This document shows positions 1 through 5,112 of a DNA stretch of 5,112 nt, piece after piece. Below the pieces are notes generated by a model. That model had not been told where the DNA came from. It searched no databases and worked only from the letters and a program-made list of their open reading frames with translations. The stretch covers positions 1 to 5,112 of the forward strand of contig JAFGRS010000027.1 in assembly GCA_016935045.1 (NCBI GenBank). The letters are read 5' to 3'. This DNA comes from Lentisphaeria bacterium (lineage in GTDB: Bacteria > Verrucomicrobiota > Lentisphaeria > Oligosphaerales > JAFGRS01). The position numbers and the translations under genes are program-made. The number at the start of each line of letters is the position of its first letter. Position 1 is the stretch's first letter.

Positions 1-173
1 CGCGCCGCCGGCAGTGCCGGGCCGGGCCTGTTTTCCGGACATCCACCGCGCCCCGACGGCCGGAAAACGCGCCGCCGGCAGCGCCGGGCCGGACCTGTTT
101 TCCCGGACATCCGCCGCGCCCCGACGGCCGGAAAACGCGCCGCCGGCAGCGCCGGGCCGGGCCTGTTTTCCGG
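1..173. repeat. Tandem array (67-68 bp unit) with inverted GTTTTCCGG sites
   Basis: Two full units (1-67 and 68-135) and a partial third (136-173) are nearly identical; unit two carries one extra C in its TTTTCCC run. Each unit holds GTTTTCCGG (30-38; variant GTTTTCCCGG at 97-106; third copy 165-173) followed by its reverse complement CCGGAAAAC (60-68, 128-136). Each pair can form a 9-bp stem around a 21-nt loop, and arm centres lie about 30 bp apart. The same arms recur near 4334-4441. No convincing gene is present: the open frame on the plus strand here simply translates the repeat. The array runs to the left edge of the window, so its full length is unknown. It looks like a small dispersed palindromic repeat family (REP-like), but I do not recognise a named family. 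Confidence 0.85.
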
Positions 174-197
174 TCTCTGGGGTGTCCGGGAAACAGG
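162..197. repeat. Hairpin closing the left repeat array
   Basis: CCTGTTTTCCGG at 162-173 is followed after 12 nt by CCGGGAAACAGG at 186-197. This is a 12-bp inverted repeat with one mismatch, which is a G-T wobble. It is the third hairpin of the left array but has a shorter loop than the 21 nt of the first two. No T-tract follows on either strand, so a role as an intrinsic terminator for the dehydrogenase gene is not supported. Confidence 0.7.
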
Positions 198-239
198 GGG
201 GTGAGGAGGGTGGTTTCGGACGGCCGGGCAGCACGTCGG

Positions 240-262
240 GCATGCCGCGGGAGTAGGCATGC
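240..262 (-). terminator. Possible terminator hairpin after the dehydrogenase gene
   Basis: GCATGCC (240-246) and GGCATGC (256-262) form a perfect 7-bp stem around a 9-nt loop. It lies 8 nt beyond the stop codon of the minus-strand dehydrogenase, which is where a terminator or 3'-end stabilising hairpin would sit. There is no T-run after it in the minus direction, so it is not a classical intrinsic terminator. Confidence 0.4.
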
Positions 263-270
263 TCCGGGGG

Positions 271-1359
271 TCAGTCGCCGGCGTTGGGGCAGAGGAGGAC
301 TTTGATGGAGGTTCCCGGGTGTTTGACGGCCTCGAACCCCCTGGCGTGTTCCTGGAGGGGCAACTCGTCGGTGACGATGGCGCCGATACGCACCAACCCG
401 CGCTGCAGGTAGTCGATGGCCACGGGGAAAGTATAGGGGGCAAGGTGGGCGCCATGGATGTCGAGTTCCTTGCCGTCGCCGATGATGGTCCAGTCGACGA
501 CACTGTCCCCCTTCATGACGCTGAACTCCACAAAAGTGCCTGCTTTGCGGATCATGTGGAGGGCCGGCTCGATGGCCTCGGGATTGCCCGTGGCCTCGAC
601 GACCACATCACAACCGTACCCACCGGTCAGGGAGAGGATCTCCCGAACCACGTCGATCCGGAGTGGATTCATGGTAATGTCTGCACCGAATTCGCGAGCC
701 AGGGCCAAACGCGAGTCCACCAGGTCGAGAGCAACCAGTGTCCCCGGGTTTTTGAGCCGTTCCGCCGCAATCATGCAGAGGCCAAGGGTCCCGCACCCCA
801 CTTGGACCACGACATCTCCGAGGTGGATGTTGCCGCGCTCGACCGCGTGAATGGCACAGGCGAGGGGCTCGATAAGTGCGGCTTCCCGGACGCCGATGTT
901 CTCGGGAACACGGTACACCCGGGCGTTGGCGGGGAAGATCATGTACTCGGCCATGCCCCCGGCAGCGCTCTGCTTGAAGCCGAACACCGTCGCCTGGATG
1001 CACAGCCAGTAGAGGCCGGTCCGGCAGTACCGGCACCCCATGCAGGGCACGATCTGCTCCGCCACCACGCGCTCCCCCACCGATACGCCGTGGCGCTCGG
1101 CGGCCCCCTGACCGAGTGCCACGACTTCCCCGGTGAACTCGTGTCCGGGGATCACCGGGGGTTCCACGTACGCCTTCCTGAAGGCATCCCCCCAGAAGAG
1201 CGCCGCTCCCAGGAAACACTTTGCGTCGCTGGCGCAGATGCCGCAGTGGTGCACCCGCACCAGTGCCTCACCCGGTCCCGGCGACGGCACGGGGACCTCC
1301 TCCAGTCGGTAGTCCCCGACTCCATGACACATCAGTGCGCGCATCGTCTTCGGGATCAT
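271..1359 (-). CDS. Zinc-dependent polyol dehydrogenase (MDR; erythritol/L-threitol dehydrogenase-like)
   Basis: A 362-residue medium-chain dehydrogenase, full length for the family, cytoplasmic, predicted to oxidise a polyol or secondary alcohol with NAD+. Seen: a GroES-like N-terminal half with the catalytic-zinc set Cys42 (GICASD), His73-Glu74 (GHE) and Glu164 (EPLACA); a structural-zinc lobe Cys106, Cys109, Cys112, Cys120 in C-x2-C-x2-C-x7-C spacing; then the Rossmann loop VGCGTLGL (Gly188, Gly190, Gly193), with Asp212 after the second strand, which favours NAD over NADP. The stretches around FWGD, PPVIPGHEF, VAEQIVPC and GKELD.HGAHL..Y strongly recall actinobacterial erythritol/L-threitol dehydrogenases (EltD type); this is from memory, so substrate is an inference. 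Other MDR polyol dehydrogenases (sorbitol, threonine) are alternatives. The start has GAGG six bases upstream (1366-1369); Met6 is a weaker option. It diverges from the M55 peptidase gene. Confidence 0.9.
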   Translation of the reverse strand: MIPKTMRALMCHGVGDYRLEEVPVPSPGPGEALVRVHHCGICASDAKCFLGAALFWGDAFRKAYVEPPVIPGHEFTGEVVALGQGAAERHGVSVGERVVAEQIVPCMGCRYCRTGLYWLCIQATVFGFKQSAAGGMAEYMIFPANARVYRVPENIGVREAALIEPLACAIHAVERGNIHLGDVVVQVGCGTLGLCMIAAERLKNPGTLVALDLVDSRLALAREFGADITMNPLRIDVVREILSLTGGYGCDVVVEATGNPEAIEPALHMIRKAGTFVEFSVMKGDSVVDWTIIGDGKELDIHGAHLAPYTFPVAIDYLQRGLVRIGAIVTDELPLQEHARGFEAVKHPGTSIKVLLCPNAGD

Positions 1360-1472
1360 ACTCGGCCTCGTTGCGGTCTTCTTTCATCGCTGCCGTACCG
1401 GCACTACAGTACCTCAAGAGCGGCTCCCGTGCGAAGCGCGGGGCGTCCAGGCAGGACCCGCCGGGCCACTCT

Positions 1473-1491
1473 GCGGGTGTGCGGCACCCGC
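1473..1491. promoter_or_regulatory. 7-bp stem-loop in the divergent intergenic gap
   Basis: GCGGGTG (1473-1479) and CACCCGC (1485-1491) form a perfect 7-bp stem with a 5-nt loop, 51 nt upstream of the peptidase start codon. It could be an operator in the divergent gap or a leader hairpin of the peptidase mRNA. The gap (1360-1542) shows no convincing -35/-10 pair for either gene. In DNA this rich in G+C a 7-bp stem may also arise by chance. Confidence 0.35.
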
Positions 1492-1529
1492 CTCCCGCCC
1501 GCGGCGGCCCGCAGGCAGCTTCGATTTCC

Positions 1530-1536
1530 GGGAGGA
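1530..1536 (+). promoter_or_regulatory. Ribosome binding site of the M55 peptidase
   Basis: GGGAGGA lies six bases before ATG at 1543. This strong Shine-Dalgarno sequence decides the start: the reading frame is open for over 1.2 kb upstream, but that part is only the antisense of the dehydrogenase gene. Confidence 0.85.
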
Positions 1537-1542
1537 AGAACG

Positions 1543-2337
1543 ATGAAGGTCTTTGTGGGGACCGACCTCGAGGGTGTGGCCGGCGTGGTCACGTTCTATG
1601 TGCAGACGACCCCGGGGAACCCCGGCTACGAACAGGCCCGCAAGCTCCTCACCTGGGAGATCAACGCCGCCGTCGAAGGGCTGATCGAGGCGGACGTCGA
1701 GGAAGTCATCGTCTGCGACGGCCATGGGCCGGGAGGGGTCAACTACGAACTTCTGCATCCATTCGCTAAGCTTCTCCACGGCAGGCCTTTAGCACCATAT
1801 CCGGTGCGGGACGAAATCCTCCGCGAGTGTGACGTGTGCGTAATGATCGGGCAACACGCCATGGCCGGCGTGCCCCGCGCGAACATGAACCATACGCAGA
1901 GCAGCAGAGCCATCGACCGCTACACCCTGAATGGCAAACCCATCGGCGAAATCGCCCAGTTCGCCCTGTACCACGGTGACCTGGGGTTGCCCCTCATCTT
2001 CCTCAGCGGCGACGAGGAGGCTTGCCGGGAAGCCGAGGACCTGGTGCCGTCGATCACGACCACGGCGGTCAAGCGCAGCCTCAGCCGGAATTGCGCCCTG
2101 TCGCTTTCCCTGGACGAGTCCCACAGACTCATTCGGGCAGGCATCCTTACCGCCGTCGAACGCCATCGCTGTCATCCCGTCCTGCCCCTCGTGTGGCCTG
2201 GCCCCTACACCCTCGAGAAGCGTTTCTTCCACACGGACGATGCGGATGCGGCAGCCGCCCAGCGGGGTGCCGAACGCGTCGACGGTCAAACGGTGCGCTT
2301 CCGCGGCGAGAGCATCCGCGATATCATCTACCGCTGA
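1543..2337 (+). CDS. M55 family D-aminopeptidase (DppA-like)
   Basis: A 264-residue protein, close to the usual length for peptidase family M55, whose type member DppA of Bacillus is a self-compartmentalising zinc D-aminopeptidase releasing N-terminal D-Ala from short peptides. Seen: the N-terminal TDLEGVAG with Asp8 and Glu10; CDGHG with His61; GQHAMAG with His105; NHTQS with His117; and GKPIGEIAQFAL with Glu136, followed by LIFLSGD. These line up by eye with the DppA zinc ligands Asp8, Glu10, His60, His104, Glu133 and the catalytic His115, so all key residues appear present. No signal peptide or membrane segment, so it should be cytoplasmic. The C-terminal part (about 180-264) is less conserved. 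It may recycle D-Ala peptides from peptidoglycan; the actual substrate is unknown. No transporter gene is adjacent in this window, and its neighbours are a divergent dehydrogenase and a convergent isomerase-like gene. Confidence 0.9.
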   Translation: MKVFVGTDLEGVAGVVTFYVQTTPGNPGYEQARKLLTWEINAAVEGLIEADVEEVIVCDGHGPGGVNYELLHPFAKLLHGRPLAPYPVRDEILRECDVCVMIGQHAMAGVPRANMNHTQSSRAIDRYTLNGKPIGEIAQFALYHGDLGLPLIFLSGDEEACREAEDLVPSITTTAVKRSLSRNCALSLSLDESHRLIRAGILTAVERHRCHPVLPLVWPGPYTLEKRFFHTDDADAAAAQRGAERVDGQTVRFRGESIRDIIYR

Positions 2338-2398
2338 CGTGTCGTCCCATCGCGCCCCGCTCCAGCACAGCCTGCGCGACCGTTCCGCCAGCGTCCAC

Positions 2399-2424
2399 TC
2401 CCATGCGGTGCATGCCAGGTGGGA
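2399..2424. terminator. Weak stem-loop between convergent genes
   Basis: In the 96-bp gap between the convergent peptidase and isomerase-like genes, CATGC (2402-2406) and GCATG (2410-2414) form a 5-bp stem with a 3-nt loop. An outer TCC/GGA pairing is possible only across a bulge. There is no T-tract on either strand. It is the only candidate I see for a shared terminator, and it is a poor one. Confidence 0.25.
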
Positions 2425-2433
2425 ACCGGCACG

Positions 2434-3858
2434 TTAGAATACACGGCTTACCAGACCCAGGACACCGGCAACGACTTCGAGTTCGCGGACCCAGTCCCCG
2501 TAGAGCACGACCGTATGCTCCCGCGAGATGGCCTCGACGAACCCGGGCAGGTCCTGGAATCGCAGCAGGGTGCTGGACTCGCAATGGGGCATCCCCTGGT
2601 GTCGGGTTGTCTCGACCACCTCGGCTCGGGCCAGAAGCAACGTCTGCCCGTCGAACCCGACCTCCACGACAGTGACGGGTTCACCAGGGGCCAGGTCCGC
2701 GTCCACACCGCAACCGCTGCCATCGCGGTGGATCTCGTACGTGCCCCCCCAGTCCCGCAGGGTTGAAACCCCGGATGGCGTCATCTCCGGGGATACGACG
2801 CCGACGAAGCCGCAGTGCGCGAGCCGTGCCAGGTTGGGACGCCAGGCATCGGGGACGTTCGGGCCTGGGGCGAGGGGGTCGCCAAAGTGGTCCGTGAGGG
2901 CGCCGACATAGGACACCGGGTACAGGTTCGACATCATGCAGGGGCGGTCGGTGACATGGCTGGCCAGGACCATGCTCGCCATGGCCGCGAAATCCCCGTC
3001 GCAGGCTGCAATGTAGCCTTCTTCACGGAGCAGGCACTGAGCCAGACAGGGGACGTCGCGGCCGCCCCGGATGATGAGGTCGCCGAAGCAGTTCACGCCG
3101 AAGCCCAGGGCGCCTTCTTCCTCCAGCACCCGGCGGATTCCGGTTGTGGTCCGAAGGGCCTCCAGAAGAGCCTCCTCCCTGAGCCCTGCGCCGACCGTGT
3201 AACGTCCCCTGCGCAGCTCCCAGAAACGCCACAGGTCTTCCGCCGGCACGGATGCACCCCGAGCACGGAAGTCCTCGATGTCCCGCACCCGGACATCCAG
3301 ACCGAGGCCTTGGCGCAGCAGGGGCCCCACCGCGTGCGCGTTCCAGGGGAAGTTCTGTTTGCCGAAGACCACCAGGGAGGCATCCCGCAGCATCCGCTTC
3401 ACCCCCAGGGCCCGCAGCAGAGCCGTCCCGTGGGCGTGATCTGCGACCAGGTGGACGTCCACCCCCACGGCCCGCAACATGTCGCGTGCCGACCAGCGCC
3501 AGAAGTCCGGCTCGTCGTGATCGATCAGACACCAGAAGACCACTGGCAGGGCGCGGTCGACGAGGGCCGCCGGGTGGCTGTTCCACACTTCCGTCGGATA
3601 GGCAGGGATGCTGACCGGCAGGATCGCGTCCACGGAATTGGGGAGCCCGAGCACCGTCTCGGTCCAATGGTCGGGGGAACGAACGGCCACCACTGGCAGC
3701 ACCTCGGCGATGTCCGCGACGGTCTCGGCCAGCCGCACCACATCCAGCGTCGGTCTGCCGGCCCGCGCCTGGATGGGTTGAAGGACGACCCGAGGCCGCA
3801 CCAGATGGGGGGCAGGTGTCCCGGCAAGATAACGGCTCACGTGACTCAGAGTTGCCAT
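2434..3858 (-). CDS. L-fucose isomerase-like protein
   Basis: A 474-residue protein of the L-fucose/L-arabinose isomerase fold superfamily, presumed cytoplasmic and acting on an aldose/ketose or related sugar. Seen: an N-terminal Rossmann-type half with FWRWSARDML (119-128) and FGKQNFPWNAHAVG (165-178); a central NCFGDL and AACDGDF (284-290); MSNLYPVS (309-316); AHCGFVG; and a C-terminal FucI-type domain with DWGGTYE, GCGVDADL, MPHCESS (423-429) and EHTVVLYGD (447-455). By eye Asp287 and Asn311 occupy the places of the E. coli FucI metal ligands Glu337 and Asp361, with the same 24-residue spacing, and His448 that of the C-terminal His. Thus the acidic ligands are altered and isomerase activity is uncertain. 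Start chosen at 3858: GAGGAG lies nine bases upstream and a promoter candidate sits at 3941-3969. An in-frame start at 4254 would add 132 low-complexity residues. It converges on the peptidase gene. Confidence 0.82.
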   Translation of the reverse strand: MATLSHVSRYLAGTPAPHLVRPRVVLQPIQARAGRPTLDVVRLAETVADIAEVLPVVAVRSPDHWTETVLGLPNSVDAILPVSIPAYPTEVWNSHPAALVDRALPVVFWCLIDHDEPDFWRWSARDMLRAVGVDVHLVADHAHGTALLRALGVKRMLRDASLVVFGKQNFPWNAHAVGPLLRQGLGLDVRVRDIEDFRARGASVPAEDLWRFWELRRGRYTVGAGLREEALLEALRTTTGIRRVLEEEGALGFGVNCFGDLIIRGGRDVPCLAQCLLREEGYIAACDGDFAAMASMVLASHVTDRPCMMSNLYPVSYVGALTDHFGDPLAPGPNVPDAWRPNLARLAHCGFVGVVSPEMTPSGVSTLRDWGGTYEIHRDGSGCGVDADLAPGEPVTVVEVGFDGQTLLLARAEVVETTRHQGMPHCESSTLLRFQDLPGFVEAISREHTVVLYGDWVRELEVVAGVLGLVSRVF

Positions 3859-3867
3859 GGAATTCAG

Positions 3868-3873
3868 CTCCTC
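3868..3873 (-). promoter_or_regulatory. Ribosome binding site of the isomerase-like gene
   Basis: GAGGAG on the minus strand, nine bases before the ATG at 3858. It fixes this start over the open but non-conserved extension upstream. Confidence 0.75.
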
Positions 3874-3881
3874 GAACAGCC

Positions 3882-3942
3882 TTCGCTCCACCCGTGGCAC
3901 CCGTCCCCAAACCGACACCGGCCTCGGCGCCGGTGGAGCGAA
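3882..3942 (-). promoter_or_regulatory. 11-bp perfect inverted repeat in the isomerase gene leader
   Basis: TTCGCTCCACC (3882-3892) and GGTGGAGCGAA (3932-3942) are perfect reverse complements, 39 nt apart and centred 50 bp from each other. One arm touches the candidate -10 box and the other ends nine bases before the Shine-Dalgarno sequence. It could be two operator half-sites for a regulator, or, if transcription starts further upstream, a long leader stem bringing the ribosome binding site close to a folded structure. No second copy of the arm was seen near the other genes. Confidence 0.6.
3916..3935 (-). promoter_or_regulatory. Inner 7-bp hairpin in the isomerase gene leader
   Basis: CACCGGC (3916-3922) and GCCGGTG (3929-3935) form a perfect 7-bp stem with a 6-nt loop near the predicted transcription start (about 3934). 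Positions 3932-3935 are shared with one arm of the 11-bp inverted repeat (3882-3942), so the two pairings exclude each other. Confidence 0.5.
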
Positions 3943-3969
3943 TATGGCGCCGCAGAAGGCCCCTGACAA
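3941..3969 (-). promoter_or_regulatory. Candidate sigma70-type promoter of the isomerase-like gene
   Basis: Read on the minus strand, TTGTCA (3969-3964) matches the -35 consensus at five of six bases and CATATT (3946-3941) matches -10 at four of six, with the optimal 17-bp spacer. It would start transcription near 3934 and give a leader of about 76 nt before the ATG at 3858. AT-rich hexamers are rare in this DNA, which adds weight. Confidence 0.45.
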
Positions 3970-4333
3970 TGGGCCGGCGGCAAACCCGGGGGCTGAGTTG
4001 AGATCATCGGCCCAGGCGGAACGCAAGGCTGTTCCGAACCGGCCGGGGCCCGGCCGGCCCGTTGGAGGGAGGTCCTGTCGGAGACCGTGAGCTTGTCGAG
4101 CCGGCGTGACCGCCGCGCGGCGATCCCCGGGCCGGGAGCTGTTGCCGGACGGGGACCGCCTCCCCCCTTGGGTTTTCTTCAAACCCTGGACACGCCCCGA
4201 CACTTCTCCCCCCAGGCGGGGCTCGGGAGTCGGCCCCGCCGCCGCCTTCGCCATGCTTCAGCGGCCTGGGAACCCTTGGGCCGGACTCAGGGCCTCGACC
4301 TCTCGATCCGGGGCCGTGTGCCCCCCAGACCCT
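3970..4333. other. Intergenic stretch without a recognisable gene
   Basis: Open frames exist on both strands here but encode Arg/Pro/Ala/Gly-rich low-complexity protein with no family motif and no good ribosome binding site. Visible structures are the CCGGCCGG palindromes at 4039-4057 and a short GGGTTT/AAACCC hairpin (4170-4175, 4181-4186). The rest of the gap up to 4502 holds the right-hand hairpin repeats. Confidence 0.6.
4039..4057. repeat. CCGGCCGG double palindrome
   Basis: CCGGCCGG occurs at 4039-4046 and again at 4050-4057, separated by 3 nt. Each copy is self-complementary, and together they can form an 8-bp G+C-only stem. No gene runs towards it closely enough to call it a terminator, and it may be compositional. 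Confidence 0.4.
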
Positions 4334-4373
4334 GTTTTCCGGCCACGCGGGTCGAGCCGGATGTCCGGAAAAC
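4334..4373. repeat. GTTTTCCGG hairpin, right copy 1 (inverted relative to left array)
   Basis: GTTTTCCGG (4334-4342) and CCGGAAAAC (4365-4373) form a perfect 9-bp stem around 22 nt. The 15-mer GGATGTCCGGAAAAC at 4359-4373 is the exact reverse complement of 30-44 in the left array, so this copy lies in the opposite orientation to the left units. The flank CCCTGTTTTCCGG also mirrors the 186-197 end of the left array. Confidence 0.8.
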
Positions 4374-4402
4374 GGTCCCGGGTGCGTCCCTGGTGTGCGT
4401 CC

Positions 4403-4441
4403 GTCTTCCGGTCATCACAGGTACTGCGGCGTCCGGAAAAC
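4403..4441. repeat. GTTTTCCGG hairpin, right copy 2
   Basis: GTCTTCCGG (4403-4411, one change from the consensus arm) pairs with CCGGAAAAC (4433-4441) around a 21-nt loop, the same geometry as the other copies. An overlapping alternative pairing is perfect: CCGGTCATC (4408-4416) with GATGACCGG (4446-4454). Confidence 0.7.
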
Positions 4442-4502
4442 GGTGGATGACCGGCGTCGTGGTGGGGGCCTTGCCGCGGAGTCAGGTACCCCCGGCTGAG
4501 CC

Positions 4503-4521
4503 CTGACCCTTGCCCACACTT
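4503..4521. repeat. IS50-like terminal repeat (outside-end type)
   Basis: CTGACCCTTGCCCACACTT matches the Tn5 outside end CTGACTCTTATACACAAGT at 13 of 19 positions by eye, including CTGAC, the CTT and the CACA core. It begins 7 nt beyond the stop of the shifted transposase frame (4529), just where an IS terminus is expected. The nine bases before it, GGCTGAGCC (4494-4502), are the candidate target duplication. Confidence 0.75.
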
Positions 4522-4528
4522 GACTGCA

Positions 4529-5112
4529 TCACGCGCGGCGCGGGCCATCACGGGCGCGCTGCAGAGCTTCGGCGGCACGGAAGCCCACCTCCATGTCCGC
4601 GAGCCGGCGCAAGCCCGCGGGCGACGGTAACGGTTCCGGGTTCGCCGTCGCACTTGCGCCCGAGGTACCCGCCGAGCTTGCCGATGGCGCGGACCGCCGT
4701 CTGCAACTCAGGGGCTTGGTCCGGCGGGCCCTTACGGGTCGTGAGGGCCCAAAGGACTTTCCATTCGGACTCGCTGAGAAACAGAGTGCAGGACGCATGC
4801 GGCGTCTCGCGGGCCTGCTCGAAAGTCGCCGTCGGCACGGTGGTCAGCAGCATCCACTCCAGGGGCGTGACTCCAGCCACGCAACCGCCCTCGCGGGCAT
4901 GCACGGCCCGCACGGACACGGGTGGCAGCCCACTGGCCTTCGGCGGCTCCGGCACGACGGGCGCGAAACGAATTCCCACTTTCGCATCGCGCGCCGGCCG
5001 CGAGCCGCGTCGGGGTACCCGTACGTCAATGGTGCCGGCCAGGGGTGGCGCTCCGTGCGCCTGCAAGCGCACGATATCAGAGAGGTGCAAGTCCTCTCCA
5101 TACCAGCATACC
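4529..5112 (-). pseudogene. Transposase pseudogene, IS4 family (IS50 group), 5' part outside window
   Basis: The frame is open to the right edge (an apparent TTG start at 5090 is not the true start). Family landmarks in order: VPRRGSRPAR, RFAPVVPEPPK, LPPVSVRAVHARE, PLEWMLLTTVPTATFEQA, then SESEWKVLWAL, AVRAIGKLGGYLGRKCDGEPG. Three lesions are visible. First, after TFEQA the sequence jumps in frame straight to RETPHASC (junction about 4808-4815); the family normally has some 60 residues here, including the WY..RW.IE..H..LKSGC stretch that carries the catalytic glutamate. Second, an extra G in the GGG at 4614-4616 shifts the frame; past it the normal C-terminus GLRRLADMEVGFRAAEALQRARDG continues to the stop at 4529. 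Third, the usual Trp of the LWRGL motif is replaced by Ala. The catalytic aspartates would lie outside the window. Family assignment is by recalled motifs. Confidence 0.85.

Larger units (their letters stand above)
4503..5112. mobile_element. Decayed IS4-family (IS50-group) insertion sequence, one end visible
   Basis: The element starts at a 19-bp terminus (4503-4521) resembling the Tn5/IS50 outside end and contains the C-terminal part of an IS50-type transposase reading towards that end. The other end and the transposase N-terminal half lie beyond the right edge. The transposase is broken, so the copy cannot move by itself, although its end could still be recognised by a related transposase. 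Confidence 0.8.

Noticed and set aside
1..197. A CRISPR array.
   Set aside because: The units are directly adjacent with no unique spacers between short repeats, each unit is internally palindromic, and no cas gene is near.
259..1542. A long plus-strand reading frame continuing upstream of and in frame with the M55 peptidase.
   Set aside because: It is the antisense of the dehydrogenase gene; its translation has no family motifs, whereas the minus strand has complete zinc and nucleotide-binding motifs. A strong ribosome binding site marks the start at 1543.
2815..3966. A plus-strand open frame of 383 codons.
   Set aside because: It lies antisense to the isomerase-like gene; long antisense frames are common in G+C-rich genes and its translation shows no recognisable domain.
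3859..4254. A 132-residue N-terminal extension of the isomerase-like protein.
   Set aside because: It is Arg/Pro/Gly/Ala-rich, has no conserved motif, runs across the candidate promoter and inverted repeats, and lacks the good ribosome binding site seen at 3868-3873.
4334..4441. Integron attC sites or intrinsic terminators.
   Set aside because: There are no attC-type core sites at the arm ends and no T-tract after the stems; the repeated arm sequence and fixed geometry fit a dispersed repeat better.
4087..4506. Plus-strand frames of 114-139 codons in the intergenic stretch.
   Set aside because: They read through the hairpin repeats and the IS boundary region, have low-complexity translations and no convincing ribosome binding site.

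Overview
This is a G+C-rich stretch of bacterial DNA, by eye about two-thirds G+C. It carries three intact metabolic genes, one decayed insertion sequence, and two arrays of a short hairpin repeat. The organism cannot be fixed from the sequence alone. The very high G+C, the IS50-like transposase subfamily, and the mix of polyol/sugar enzymes with an M55 peptidase suit Planctomycetota or a similar environmental phylum. That is an inference, not an identification.

Layout. Positions 1-197 hold a tandem array (67-68 bp unit) in which the 9-mer GTTTTCCGG alternates with its inverted copy to give regular hairpins. A minus-strand zinc-dependent medium-chain dehydrogenase, similar to erythritol/L-threitol dehydrogenase, occupies 271-1359, with a 7-bp stem-loop just past its stop. 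Across a 183-bp divergent gap, a plus-strand M55 D-aminopeptidase (DppA family) runs from 1543 to 2337. A minus-strand L-fucose isomerase-like protein converges on it (2434-3858). That gene has a good sigma70-type promoter candidate at 3941-3969 and an unusual 11-bp inverted repeat in its leader. From 3970 to 4502 I see no gene, but GTTTTCCGG hairpins return at 4334-4441 in the opposite orientation to the left array. At 4503 there is a 19-bp terminus resembling the IS50/Tn5 outside end. It belongs to an IS4-family (IS50 group) element whose minus-strand transposase is a pseudogene: an in-frame internal deletion removes the catalytic-glutamate region, a frameshift lies near the C-terminus, and the gene runs off the right edge of the window.

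How the genes may work together. The dehydrogenase and the isomerase-like protein both suggest polyol/sugar interconversion, and the M55 enzyme suggests turnover of D-amino-acid peptides. Each gene appears to be its own transcription unit (divergent then convergent), so a shared pathway is plausible but not shown. The least expected points are the isomerase's altered metal-site residues (Asp287 and Asn311 where E. coli FucI has Glu337 and Asp361), the mutually exclusive pairings in its leader, and the oppositely oriented hairpin arrays that bracket the three genes.
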